Assembly: GCA_008638375.1 (NCBI GenBank)
Contig: CM018032.1
Location: forward strand, 54,163,882 to 54,227,881
Length of the DNA stretch: 64,000 nt
Origin: Nyssa sinensis
Lineage: Eukaryota > Streptophyta > Magnoliopsida > Cornales > Nyssaceae
Reading direction: 5' to 3'
A program made the translations under genes and the position numbers. Positions 10,868-22,942 of the stretch are shown in pieces. The first letter of the stretch is position 1. Each line of letters opens with the position of its first letter. The notes beneath the pieces are model-generated. The model did not search any database and was not told where the DNA came from. It was given only the letters and a program-made list of their open reading frames with translations.

Positions 10868-13588
10868 TAAGAAAAAGCTATAACAATCCAATCTCTACGC
10901 ATGTCAAAGGATGAAAAGCAAATGCCAAATCAATGATTCAGACAGGCAATCCACAAAACCTCTCTCTAGGGCTCTGAAAGCTGAGAATCCTTCTCGGATG
11001 AGACCTAGAATTCATTTTAGAGGCACCCAGCTTACAAAAACCCTCCAAATAATACAGCCCAGACTGCAAAAGCAAATATACGATGGTAGAAAACACAATG
11101 CAACATCTACAAAGGCAACTTGCGCATTACACACAACTTGGGGGAGATGGGTTGATGTTCATTGCCACAAGTATTCACCTTGTTTGGTGCCATGGTCCAA
11201 CAAAAGGTTTTAACCTAAGCAGGCACTTTGTAATGCAAATTAACTTCCAACAGAAATATAGAATATCAGAGTTGAGGGATCCACTTGATTCAAGCCCAAG
11301 GGATCAAGCTGTGTAAACGAGGGGAAGATCAAAGATGTGAACCTCAAGCAAAGGAGAGCATTCAGCAACTTCCCCCATTTAGATAGAGTAAAAATTCTTT
11401 CCGAGCCCAATAGGAGAATTAAAGCTGGTCTGCAATGTTGGTGTTCAATTTTTGAGCACAATGATAAAGACAGTGAAAGGCATGGAAAAGGTATTACATC
11501 ACCCCCCCCGGGCGGACGTCCAACAAAAAAAGGGTCATTCTGTGCACAGTTAACTCAACAATGCTCCATATCCAGACTATTTGAGGCTGGCTACATGCAT
11601 TCTTTTTCTAAACAGCTGAGAGCTACAGCATCAGTCAAAATCAAATCAAATAATCATTTTTCAAGCTGCATTGATCATGCTCCACCAAGCATTCCTCGTG
11701 TCCTCATGGAACCTTCAACTTGAATCAAATAACTCATCAAGCACGTGCATCAATGGGTCATCATTGCAAATGACTAAACCAACTCAAAAAAACTTTTCTA
11801 TATCCCATTCCTAAATTAGTGCCATGTTCTCTCAAATACACTAATTTCTTACTCTATCTTTTACAGCATTGTCATTTTCCAGTCATCCATCTTCACATTA
11901 TTGTTTCAACAACACTCATTTTCAATATCCTCTTCTTTTCTACTACAATACCATTCAAGCTCGTTAGTAATGTCAGAATCCCATCTGTTTCAGTCCCTTC
12001 CGCACTTAGGATGACTACATGCCAAAGGAAGTTGGATCCTCAAGGACTAACAACACTTTGCAATATCTTTCTTTTTATTGAGTCCAGCAGGCTTTGAAGT
12101 TAAATCCAAAGTCCATATCATCAAGTGATGCAGCACCTATAATAGTCAGTAAGTTTATGAATCATTGGGAGCATCCAAAATGCACTAAAAATTCCTTATG
12201 ATAAGCTGGAACTAAATGGGTTCTATCAAACTTTATGAAGTGCCGTGTTGAGATTAGAAGGATCTAAGGGCCAAATTTTTTTTATGCTTTGCTATAGGCA
12301 ATATAAGCCACAATGCAGCATTTCAGGGCAACTTTTTGTATTTCTGTACGAACTATGAAGATAGAAGCTGTGGTCAAACCCCTTTCTCAGCTATTTTGTG
12401 GGCTTTCCTCCTTGTTTATCTTGCTCTTTTCCACCTACTTTCTTGTTCTCAGTAAGTTAGTAGGTTGCTCCTTCATGCTTAGCCGCGAGCTAAAGAAGTG
12501 CATGCGCAGCTCCAATTTATCATTAAAGGCTTAAACACTATGCCAGTTCATCCAACCAATAAATGGATATACCTACAATAATTCTTTGAGGTGTATGCTT
12601 CAATGACAAGTATCTTGAACATGGAAGCACAGTTAATTAGACTGTTTCACAAGGTTCACTCAATCAGGGTGGTCTTACAGTTATATCATGCCATAAAGTT
12701 TCAATTATACTCACTTTTGGTCTCTCCATATAGCTACAGTGAACATAGCCACCATCTAAATCATACAAGGGTAATAAAGATTGCAATTCAATCACACTTA
12801 AATTGTGTAAGGAATACAATAATTCCAAAATAAAATCATGAGAACCCATTAGATGTAATCCTGGACTTACTTCAGATCCAATTCCGGAGCTACCAGATTA
12901 CATGCAAATAGAAAAAGGACAAGGAAAGGGAAAAGAAAAATAAGGTGCTAATGTGGGTTATACTTCAACAAAATAAGGTTAAGGATTTTCCCAAGACAAC
13001 CAAAAGACGATCATGTATTCCCTTCACATATGAGGGAAAGTAAGATGACTTCCAATAGGACTATAGGAGACCTTACGACTCATTCATTCATATGCTAAGC
13101 CCACATCCAAAACCCAAAATATAAAGATTAACATGTACGTTACCATTGTGGGGTTAAAACTCGTGGAGATCAACAATCTTTGCAATGTATTATAGGAAAC
13201 AAATTCCCTTATACATATATTCATTTGGGACCAATACAAAGTGACCAACCAAACAGACATTTGGATAAAAAAATTTCAAAACAAACCATCAACATAGCCA
13301 CATCAGATGAGCAAATCAATCAGTGAAATTTAGTCCCTGGAAGGAAATTATAAGAACAATTAGACTGAAATGAAGAGAAATTACTTAAATACGATCAGTA
13401 TCAAGCATCGGTTGTCCAATATGAAAGAAGATCCACAAATCTATGACTAAATTTTAAAAAAACAAAAGAAGATCCCAATATACAACCACCAATGCGACTA
13501 CAATCTATTTGAGCCTCGGAAATATCAAAATTCAAATAGATACACATAAAAAAAAAACTCAAAAGATCATCCAACGAGAGAGACTTAC
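10868..13588 (-). other. Remainder of intron 1 of the GTPase pseudogene
   Basis: Somewhat less AT-rich than its surroundings and full of short chance frames on both strands (for example plus 11337-11723). I recognise no protein motif, LTR border or inverted repeat here. The donor at 13588 reads GTAAGTC on the minus strand. The large size of this intron is partly due to the two MITEs at 9263-9624 and 10544-10867. Confidence 0.4.
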
Positions 13589-14029
13589 GGGAGAGGAGGG
13601 TGCGTTTGCCAACGTTGGGTGATCCAATCATAAAGATTCCGGGCCTTTGCTCCAACGAATCCCTATCGTGAACTTGCTGATCCATAGTAACTTCTAGAAA
13701 AGCAAGGAACGCCTCTTCTTGCCTCACGGCTGAAAAATCAGTTTATTTCGATTCTCAATGAATCTACCAAGATCCGCTCTCGTTCGTCAAGCTAGGAGGA
13801 GAGCAAGTCCTTGAATGCCAATAAAAACTTGCCACGTCAGTCCGGACAGTGTTAATTTAACCTGCGTTTTGTTCAGCTCACGAGCATTTCCGACTTACAG
13901 CTTTCATATTCATTTTTTATTTTAACATCGTTTTTTAAAATTGAAGACGATAAATTACATATTTTCATTCTAAATATATCAATTTTAAATTATTATTCAT
14001 TCTTTAAATATTATTTATATATAAAATAT

Positions 14030-14520
14030 AATTATTTAACATATATTTATCTAAAATACAATTATTTAAATCTATAATAAGATGATAAGTTGATAATTTT
14101 TATCATATAAAAAGTTAATTTAAATTAAATAATTAATAATTAAAATATTAAAAAAACTATTAATAAATTAATTTTAACTTTTATTTAAATAATATAAAAA
14201 TTATTAATTATTAATTTAAAATATTATAATAATTTCTATTTAAATTTTTAACAATTACAAATATTACACATTTAATTTTTAAAATTATATTTAACGTATA
14301 TTTATCTAAAATACAATTATTTAAATCTATAATAAGGTGATAAATTGATAATTTTTATCATATAAAAAGTATATTTAAATTTAATAATTAATCATTAAAA
14401 TATAAAAATAATTAATTATTAATTTAAAGTATTAAAATAATTATAATAAATTATAATCATTTCTATTTAAATTTTTAACAATTACAAATATTACACATTT
14501 AATTTTAAAAATTATATTAC
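14030..14520. repeat. AT-rich tandem duplication of about 240 bp
   Basis: Two successive copies, about 14030-14280 and 14281-14520. The block TATTTATCTAAAATACAA at 14044 recurs at 14299, and TTTAACAATTACAAATATT at 14246 recurs at 14476. The copies differ by a few substitutions and small indels. Together with the rest of 13728-17600 it forms an AT-rich gene-free region upstream of the first MYB gene. Confidence 0.75.
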
Positions 14521-14630
14521 ATCCTTATCAAAATTGTTAGAGAAACGGAGGAAACGAAAAATGTCAATTTACCGAATTACTCATTTATTAAAAATTAATA
14601 TTTCTAGTCCATATCAAGTTTTTAAAAGGG

Positions 14631-14633
<3 letters not shown>

Positions 14634-14665
<32 letters not shown>
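14634..14665. repeat. (TA)n microsatellite
   Basis: About 14 uninterrupted TA units. Similar (AT)n runs occur at 15265-15292, 16838-16860, 17718-17740, 18415-18438, 19400-19422, 20083-20112, 49315-49335 and 61888-61910. They create the isoleucine/tyrosine tracts seen in chance frames. Confidence 0.9.
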
Positions 14666-14668
<3 letters not shown>

Positions 14669-14699
14669 CTGCATATAGGATTCTGTCTCTTATTATTCC

Positions 14700-15260
14700 G
14701 ACAAATCCTTTTCTGTTGAAGATGACGGCTCCATTTTCGTTTCGATCTCCAATTTCTTTTCTTTTCTTCATTTTCACAAATGGATGATCTGTTCATGAAA
14801 GGTCAAATGGAATTAGAGAGACAATGAAGGCTTAGCTACACTTTCTTCACTTTGATTGAGAGGGGCGGCTCGCTAGAATGGAAGCTTCCGAATGAGGAGC
14901 TCAATGGACTTCTGATACTTTCCAATCTCATGGTGCGCCGACCTGATCTCATAATCGAGCAATGAGAGGGTTGTTGGGTTGCGTGGATTGTCATTTTAGG
15001 TAGTTCAATTATTTTCCTCTTGCTTCCCTTTCTCCATCTACACAACACAGTGTATCAATCTCAAAACTAACTCAGAAAAAGGGTGCCTTGTTGAGATCCT
15101 AAAATGCCCTCTGCCAAGACAGAATAGAAAAGGATGAAGACTCCAAAAGTTCAATTTAGAGATTGAGATTCTGGTATTGATTTTTTACACCTGTGTATGT
15201 ATATATATCCGATGATGGTTACAAATAAGATGAATGTCATGATTAAAAAACCAATTATGG

Positions 15261-15296
<36 letters not shown>

Positions 15297-16560
15297 TATA
15301 TAAACTTTGGTAATGCATATATAAAACCCAGTTTAGGAAAATTTATGGTGATGTCGTGATGGTGGGTCTTGAATTGGGGAACTTTGTATCTGCAAAGCTC
15401 ACAAAATTTTTCCTTTAAAGGGAAGGTTGCCTTACAATTTGGATTGCTTGTAATAATTTTGGGGGTGAACTTCGCGCATAATTTTTCAATGAAGATGTTG
15501 GGGGTGATATATATAGTTGGTAATGATATATAGGATTATATCTATAATAGTAATGATATATATAAGATTGCATGTACAATGTTTGATTATATATACATTG
15601 CATCGAGTTATTACAACCATTGTTGGAATAGATTTTTCGAGAGAGAAAGTCCATAAAAATGTAGGAAGAGATTGCTCATGGGAAACTGAGATGCAACTCC
15701 AACAAACCCCATTTCTTAAGGTTACCAAACTGTACCGAAAATTTGGGATTAACTTTTTTATATGCTAATATATATATATATAGGAAATCAATGAAAATGT
15801 ATGTGTAATTTTAATGGTGAATATGCAGTAGAGTTTGGAATTTTGACTTTGTTTCGTAGAAGAAAGAAGGGAAATCAACGGAAGATGAATGGCCTATTGT
15901 AGTCTTGTGGTCTGAAATTTTTATTCTTTGCTTTTGTTTTATTGGAGGGTACTATTGTCATATTGTTGTGTCTTTATAAGGATAATATTATCTTTTTAAT
16001 AATGAAAAGGGTAAAGTTGATATTTAAAAAAGTTATAATAATGATATCATCAATTTCTGTTCGACAGTTCTTGACTGGCAAGGAGAGGTTGTTACTGATA
16101 TAAAAAAAAAAAAAATAAGAGTGTAATTTAATTTCAAAAATTAGATGGGTAATATTTATAATTGTCAAATACTTTAAAAGAAATCTTTAATTTATGTTGT
16201 AATTTCTAAACAAAAGAACCAAGTTTTTTTATTAATCTTAAAAATAATTTAACAAAATAACAAATAAATAAATATATATAAATAACTAAATCCAATATAC
16301 TTTATATCAAATATCTCTTAATTATTAATTTATTCACGAAGATTATTTTGGTTAAAAATAATGTTCGAATATATAAAAAATCTTTCTTGATCCTCATTTC
16401 TTTTTAGGAAAAATTATATTTAATATGAATTTTGTAGAGAAAAATATAAGTGATTTCAAAAATTTTGAAAAAGTACACTTTAGCGAAAAAATAAATTATA
16501 TTTACGTTAAAAAATTTGCACTTAAACTGAAATTAGAAGTTTACTATATGTTATACCAAC
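14700..16560. other. Intergenic region without recognisable gene
   Basis: Short frames on both strands (for example minus 14836-15048, plus 15517-15768) have no family motifs and several are built on (TA)n runs. No LTR or inverted-repeat border was identified. I see nothing here that I can support as a gene. Confidence 0.4.
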
Positions 16561-16852
16561 AGAATTGATAGTTGTATATATTGAATTGTTGGTAACACAT
16601 AATGTGAAAATACTTAATTAGTAAACGATTAGAAGTATATAATAAATTGCTGATGGTAAATCAGGTCAAATGCAATTTAATTTTTTCCGTGTTAGTTTAA
16701 GTATAATTTTTAAAATTATTGAGCCTAGTTATAATTCATCATACAAAATTCATATGAAGTGTAATTTCTCCTTTTTTTAAATGTTTTTGACGTGCCATTC
16801 CTCATGTAAGTTAAAAATAGTGGTTAGGTGTGTTTTTATATATATATATGTA

Positions 16853-16884
<32 letters not shown>

Positions 16885-17490
16885 CATATGTATGCACACA
16901 TACAAGAAGCTAAGAGAAATTCATGTATGATCTTGGTATATGAACTCAGCAATCTATCATGAGGATGAGTTGTATGATTTTAAAGAGATAAAAAAAATGT
17001 TATTGACTAATTAGACAATAATTAACTTGGTTCACAAGTTACTATAAATGGTAAAAATATCTAATTGAAGGCCTAAACGAAAGAATTTGACCAAAATTTA
17101 ATTTAAGTTATGAGTATTGTCCACCTATTATTTTGAGTCGGAGTAAGATTTTAATTCCTAAAAATGTAACCGATCAATTCTGTATTTTCTAATATTTTTG
17201 TTTGAATGAGACTTAAAGCGCTACTCAACAAAGATTTGAACAACTTGTTTTGTATATCAGAACAAGTTGATTGTACGTAATAAATTATTAATAATACATC
17301 AATTTAAGTGTAATTTATTTATTTTTATCAATTTAAATATAATTTTTTTAAAATTATTAAACTCATCTATAATGTTTCTTCGAAATTCATGTTATGTGTA
17401 ATTTTCCTTCTTTTTAAATGTTTTTGACATGTCTTTCTCATGTAAATTGAAAACAGTGGGCTGGTATATATATACAAGAAGCTAAGGGAT
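16560..17490. repeat. Diverged direct duplication upstream of the first MYB gene
   Basis: The block 16560-16915 is repeated in shortened form at about 17230-17490. Shared landmarks in the same order are AATAAATT, TATAATTTTT, AAATTATT, AAATTCAT, TTTTTAAATGTTTTTGAC, TCATGTAA, AACAGTGG or AATAGTGG, and ACAAGAAGCTAAG. The left copy is expanded by (TA)n and (TATG)n arrays. The right copy ends about 260 bp before the MYB start codon, so the duplication lies in the promoter region. Confidence 0.65.
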
Positions 17491-17621
17491 AAGCACCCGA
17501 GAAAAGTACATTTCATATCTGCCTTTTCCCTCATTTTCTTTCTGAGCTTTGTAAAAGAATCCCAATCTCTCCCTCTTTTTATCTTATATTAACATATTAT
17601 TCATCAGGGTTATTTTGGTAC

Positions 17622-17629
17622 TATAAAAA
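17622..17629 (+). promoter_or_regulatory. Putative TATA box of the first MYB gene
   Basis: TATAAAAA in the context GGTACTATAAAAACC, about 130 bp upstream of the ATG at 17753. A pyrimidine-rich leader (ACACATTTCTCCCTCTTCC) follows. Spacing fits a plant core promoter. Confidence 0.5.
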
Positions 17630-17752
17630 CCTAAGGAAGAGGGCAAAGGTGACACACATTTCTCCCTCTTCCATCCTTTCTTTCTAAGCTTTCTACAAGA
17701 TACATATATACCCTCATATATATATATATATATATATATCGTATTGTTAACA

Positions 17753-18353
17753 ATGGAGTCCTTGGATCTTTGTCTGTCTATTTCTTCAAGACAACTTGAA
17801 CAAGAAAGAAAGGGATGGACTTGTGAAGAAAAGCAGCTGTTTGAGGATACTCCCACCGAGTTCAATACCAATTCTATAAATTTATATGAAAAGATTGCTC
17901 CAAAGGTGCCAGGAGAAAACATTAATGAACAGATCAGAAAACATTATGAAACTTGTTATAAGTTTCAAAGCAACATGCCTGATCAGGACATGAATCTGCC
18001 AATGAATGAAGAAAACCCGGCCACCAGAGGGAAATCCACCCGTCGTCGACAAACAAAGCGTTGGACTGAGCAAGAACACGAGTTTGATTCTTCATCTTTT
18101 ACTCTCTCTTTTTTTCTTCTTAAACAATCTATGCCTGGCATAATTAACATTTTGGAAGCGTTTTTGTTGCTTTTGGAAATAAAGCAGTAAACTGCTTCCA
18201 AAACACCAACTGAATATACACATTTGCATTCAACATTAATTTCATCCATGTTCTATCCAAAGTGCTATCAAGATTTCGCCATTTTTCATTTCGAGAAAAT
18301 GCTTTCGACTATTAAACAATGTCTATCAGAGTTGAAATTATATCCATTCAGTT

Positions 18354-18393
<40 letters not shown>

Positions 18394-19877
18394 ATCTCTC
18401 TCTACACACTACTACATATATATATATATATATATATTTGTTTTCAATTAAAGTCAAATTGTTAAATCTGGAGGATATGATAAAGTTGCTTTGAGATTAG
18501 ATCAGTTTAAAGGTTGGCTTTTCTGCTAGCCCATTATTTGTTCACGCGGTACCGTTGGTGGTGGAGACAGTGGGTTAGATGAGTCCACTGTTTACGTACC
18601 AGCACTATATATTAGCAAACAAGTGGACTTTGTTCTTCTGCAACACGTGCGGAAAGATATGCTAGCTTATGAATTAACCATTTGTCTTGAATGAGAGTGC
18701 GACCAGTATTCTTTAATTTGCAGGACACGACTGTGGCAGTATGCTATTTCAATAACATTTTAATATTTTAAAAAAAATATTTTGATTCTAATATTTTTAA
18801 AAAAATATTTCGATCATAGTTTTAACAATGAAATGTTATGTGTGTATTTTTTATAAATATGGCACCTCATTTAAAAAATATTTCATAATTCTTTAGATTA
18901 TAGTCGGTAAGATAAAATGTTATGTGTTATAAATACATATCTTATCTTACTCTTGAGATCATAAAAAATTAATTCTTACTATTTGTATTATAACTCAATT
19001 AAAAAGACGAGTTATAATATATATGATATGAAATTATTAAAAAGACATACAGTTACAATGTCACAATAATTGACTAGTCTCATTCAAAAAGAAATTCACT
19101 CATTCACCATTTCATTAGTCACTGATTTATGAATGCAAACAGTGACGGATATCAGTGATCTTATTGTATTATTGAGTAGACCATAGTAATACAGTGATGC
19201 GGACATCCGACTTATATATATATGCTAATAGTAACTTTAAATTGTTTAATAGACAATTAATTTTATTCTTTTCTTTCAAAATTAAAGTTGATGTATATTA
19301 TTAGTTTCTTGGATGTATTGTTCTTTTCTTTCAAAAATAAAGTCGATGTGTTTTATTAGTTTCTTGGATCGATGTATTGTTTCAACTAGTCTAAGGGTGG
19401 GATATATATATATATATATATGCATTGTTTTGTGTGAGACTATTAATTTATAGTTATACACGCAGGTTGTTCCTAACGGGGCTGGGAAAGTATGGAAGGG
19501 GAGAGTGGAAGAGTATCTCCAAGGACTATGTATTGAGTAAAACCCCAAGCCAAATCTCTAGCCATGCCCAGAATTACTTCAAACGCAATGACAAGCCCGG
19601 CAGTTGCAGTACTCGAAGAAGGCGTCCACATGCCATAGATTTTATGCAACTTGATAGTTGCACCACTTCTTCCAAACACAGCAAGGTTAACAAGTCCTTG
19701 AGATCAACCTCAGCTCCACCGGTAACACCACCACAGCCACAGGCCAACCCTGATTCTGTTGCCAAGTGGCACCACTCACTTATGCAGGTTCACCACCTCC
19801 CGGCAACACCCCTGCAGCGCAGTTCTCCTCTCTACGACAATTACTCAACCTGGATGTTGAAGGTTAATAAAAATTAA
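17753..19877 (+). CDS. DIVARICATA-like two-repeat MYB transcription factor, diverged copy
   Basis: Two exons, 17753-18081 and 19466-19877 (joined in phase 2, so the split codon gives Glu110), encode 246 aa. The second MYB repeat is intact: [25 protein letters not shown], and at residues 142-148 SHAQNYF in place of the family signature SHAQKYF. The first repeat (from [12 protein letters not shown], Trp22) is weaker: the usual middle RWQNVA is replaced by LYEKIA. Residues 4-8 read LDLCL, an LxLxL pattern like an EAR repression motif. The family (DIVARICATA/RAD-interacting, MYB-SHAQKYF) acts in the nucleus on TATCCA/I-box type elements. The ATG at 17753 was chosen because the longer frame begins at a non-ATG codon. 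The gene is paralogous to 33133-35364, with the same intron position and phase. It may be functional or drifting. Confidence 0.82.
18356..18438. repeat. (CT)n and (TA)n microsatellites in the MYB intron
   Basis: A pure CT run of about 32 bp (18359-18390), a short spacer with more CT, then a TA run (18415-18438). They lie inside the 1384-bp intron 18082-19465. Confidence 0.85.
19265..19378. repeat. Tandem duplication of about 55 bp in the MYB intron
   Basis: Two neighbouring copies share TTCTTTTCTTTCAAAA, TAAAGT, GATGT, TATTAGTTTCTTGGAT and GATGTATTGTT. They lie just upstream of the exon 2 acceptor, before an (AT)n run. Confidence 0.7.
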
Positions 19878-20079
19878 TGACGAAAATGATCATAGATACA
19901 TACATATAGATATATATATATATATAGTAGGATATAAATAAATTACGCTGCAGTTCCTCATGTTTGTATCCTGTTAAATCTTTATCGCTTTAGAACAGCT
20001 GCATAGTGAATCCATGAATAATCAGAATTCACTGCAAATGATGTTTTCATTTACCAAATTAATTATGAGAAGAGTTCAT

Positions 20080-20115
<36 letters not shown>

Positions 20116-22942
20116 GTTAAAGCATCACTCACTAAAACAATCATCTCAAGCTCAAGTTTTCTTTCGTCGGCCTCTATGATCATAAATATAGTATATTTCA
20201 TTAAATTATAAAAATTTAAATACTATATAACAAGCTCATGAAATAATTATTTTAAATAATGAAAAACTATCATAATAGAGGAAATGGAACGCACTCAGGA
20301 ATGTAAGACTCAAAATTATTCTGATATCAACTATAGAAATAAAAAATGCTCTTCTATTAATTGTAAAACCCAAATCAAACTGGAAACAAATTGACGATGA
20401 ATTGTATATATAGCTTCGTTGCAAGCACTGTGATAGAACTAAAGGAATCAAAGTAACTCATGTAAATATGCCACTGTTGCAGTGAGAAATCAAATACCAA
20501 AGCAATAAAGTTTTATCTTGATAAATTCAACCCAAGAGAGTTTTATTAATAAATCAAATTAGGAAATTTTCTAAAATCTATGGGTTTGATCTAATTGCCA
20601 ACATGGGATACATGTATTTTAGAAGAAAAATGATATGTATAACAAACTTTTTAAATAGATTATCCTAATCCTTAATATAAGTAGGTAGTTTCACTTATAT
20701 TTATTATAGTAGATGTCACTATCTTTTTTATTTTACATTTTTGATATCTTGAATTCTATAGTCTTGTGTCTAGAAAAAATTGAGGATTATGAAGGCATTA
20801 AGATAATCGAGTCGGCTGTTTCATATCACATTTTCATGTGTTAGACATGATTTTCATGTGTTAGACATGAAAAAGAAACAATCACACCACATTAACATGA
20901 TACTGTAAGATAATTATTTAATAATAACTTCTTGAAAAAAAGGGGTTCATTGGAAAAAGATCATAAGTTTCCTTCTTCAACTAATCACACCATATGCAGC
21001 TTTCATTTTTTTCCCCTTAATTATTACTTTCAAAGATATTACTATACGAATTAAGCTATCCAATGCCATCCTTTGTTTATCACTCTAAAATATATGATGC
21101 CCGGTTCCTTCATGCTTCAATGGATGGATCTAAAAGAATTCATCTATGCCTAGAATTGTCATATTCCTTATGTATGATAAACAGACTGAATGTAATTTTA
21201 AAAATAAATAAATATGAACTCAAATGATACATATTAAGAGCTAAATTAGTTATCATTAGAAAATATTTCAACGAGATTTCTGCTTCTACAAAGTTTAAAA
21301 AGGATTAGATATACATAATTTTATTTCGTAAACAGAGAAATTGTTTCCGTGATTCACACTCGTAACCTACAACTCACAATAAAAAAATTAAAAATATTTT
21401 TAATAAATAAAAAGTAACTTTTAACATTTTTTATTTTTTTCTTAAAAGCAAAAAGTAAAATTTGATAACTACCTCTTCAAGTATGTACAAATATAAATGT
21501 GTATATATATATATATGTATACGTGTGTGTAGAACCATACATACAAAAATATATAAAAGTGTATATAAGAATATATATATATATATATGTATGTATGTAT
21601 ATATATAGACATTTACCTATCGTAAAAAATATTAATTAGGTACATAAATATGAAGTATATAAATATTTATAAGTGTACATGAAAGGGATTTATATGTGTT
21701 GATGCAGTTAATTGCAGGACCGAAATAAGATTCCAACAGAAAGAGGAAGTCACCGGGAGACACCGATGCGGTGCGGACCAACGCCCCCTCCAATACTTAA
21801 GTTTGCCTTCTTCTTAGTAACAAGTAGTTGTGAATAGAGTAAAACGAGTTGTACGTGTGTGATTTTTCATACCTGTAGATTGCTCAAGCTGTTTAAATAG
21901 ATAGAGAATCGCTTGATTTTCTTTTAATAACCTCAAACTACTGTTATCTGGGGGCATTGTCATAGAAGCAATTATTATATTTTTGGGTACAAGGTTTATA
22001 ATAATTATATTGAGTTTTTTGAAATTTTTAAAATTATATTAAATTTTTTTATTGTACAAACTAATATACAGATATATTCATTTACTTAATTTTTTTCTTT
22101 AAAACAACAAAACTATATATTTATTTTAAGATTTTAAATATTGACCTTTTTTATTTTTCAAATAGATATTGATAAAAATATTAAATTTATTTTTATATAA
22201 AATAAAAATAAGTTATTTATCTTAAACTTATTTTTAAATAAAAAAATCTTTAAAAAAAGTTAGAATAAATTGCTCAAAATTAGAAAAATAGAAAAATAAA
22301 TAAATTAAAAGAACAATTTTATCATTTAAAAAAAAATTAACAGAAATGAAGTATCTGTATATTATTTTATAAGTAAAAAAGTCAGGTATAATTTCAAAAA
22401 TTTCAAAGAAATCAATATAAATTTTATAAACATTAAAAAAAATAAAATAAAAAAATAAGTATAATTTACCCTATATTTTTTATGAACTATGCTTATGTTG
22501 TATTATTATGTACTCAATCAATCTTTAATTCTGAGTAATTCCGATGGCCTCTATACAACATAGTCCCGACAAACGATTTTGATCAGCTTTTTACCCGTCA
22601 ATAAATATATTAAGATAAAAGAATTTTTTTAGTGTAAATAAAGGCTACTTCTAAATATTTTTACTTATTTATACAAAAAAGGAAAAAAATTATTTAAGAA
22701 AATTACCAATCGGTACCTTAGCTAAAAGGAAGTGTCATAACAGAAACGGTCGTAAATTAGGTTATAATTAATTGGGTTAATTGTTGTTAAATTTTTCAAA
22801 AAGTCGCTAAATTATTGTTGAGTTAATACTTGATATATGTTTAGTTTATAGGACACTTGATTATTTTATTTTATTTTTATTTTAAGTTTATTTTAATGAG
22901 TTTGTACCAACTAATTTTAATATATGACTAATTTTACCTTTA
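19878..22942. other. AT-rich intergenic region between MYB gene 1 and the Harbinger element
   Basis: No gene recognised. It contains several (TA)n and (TATG)n arrays (20083-20112, 21502-21520, 21570-21605) and a 21-bp tandem duplication near 20832-20870 (TTTTCATGTGTTAGACATG twice). A GC-richer patch at about 21700-21910 (with GTCACCGGGAGACACCGATG and CAATACTTAAGTTTGCC) looks like a piece of LTR-type repeat, but no TG...CA pair or second copy was seen. Confidence 0.45.

Larger units (their letters stand above)
5847..13685 (-). pseudogene. Broken AAGAB/p34-like P-loop GTPase gene, 3' end lost
   Basis: Five exons on the minus strand: 13685-13589, 9084-9024, 8879-8744, 8604-8275 and 5966-5847, all with GT-AG borders and consistent phases. 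The product is a Ras-like P-loop protein. It has G1 GSPNVGKR at residues 21-28 (Arg where Ser/Thr is usual), then WMAHLHNEFSIRSLP, the G4 motif GNKMD, and in the last exon a VERLYRALSAHMWP segment. From memory it resembles plant proteins annotated as GTP-binding (At5g65960 type) and animal AAGAB, an assembly chaperone for AP1/AP2 clathrin adaptors. The plant role is inferred. Exon 4 carries two extra single bases, near 8440-8445 and near 8397-8410. They break the frame, and removing both restores the phase required by exon 5. The final exon or exons are missing: the donor at 5846 is followed within 40 bp by the copia LTR. An upstream in-frame ATG at 13727 is possible. The 13685 start was chosen because it gives a compact N-terminus. 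Confidence 0.75.

Noticed and set aside
11240..12100. Cluster of frames in GTPase intron 1, including a 128-codon one
   Set aside because: Both strands are open in places, there is no codon-level or motif support, and flanking exons splice across it in phase.
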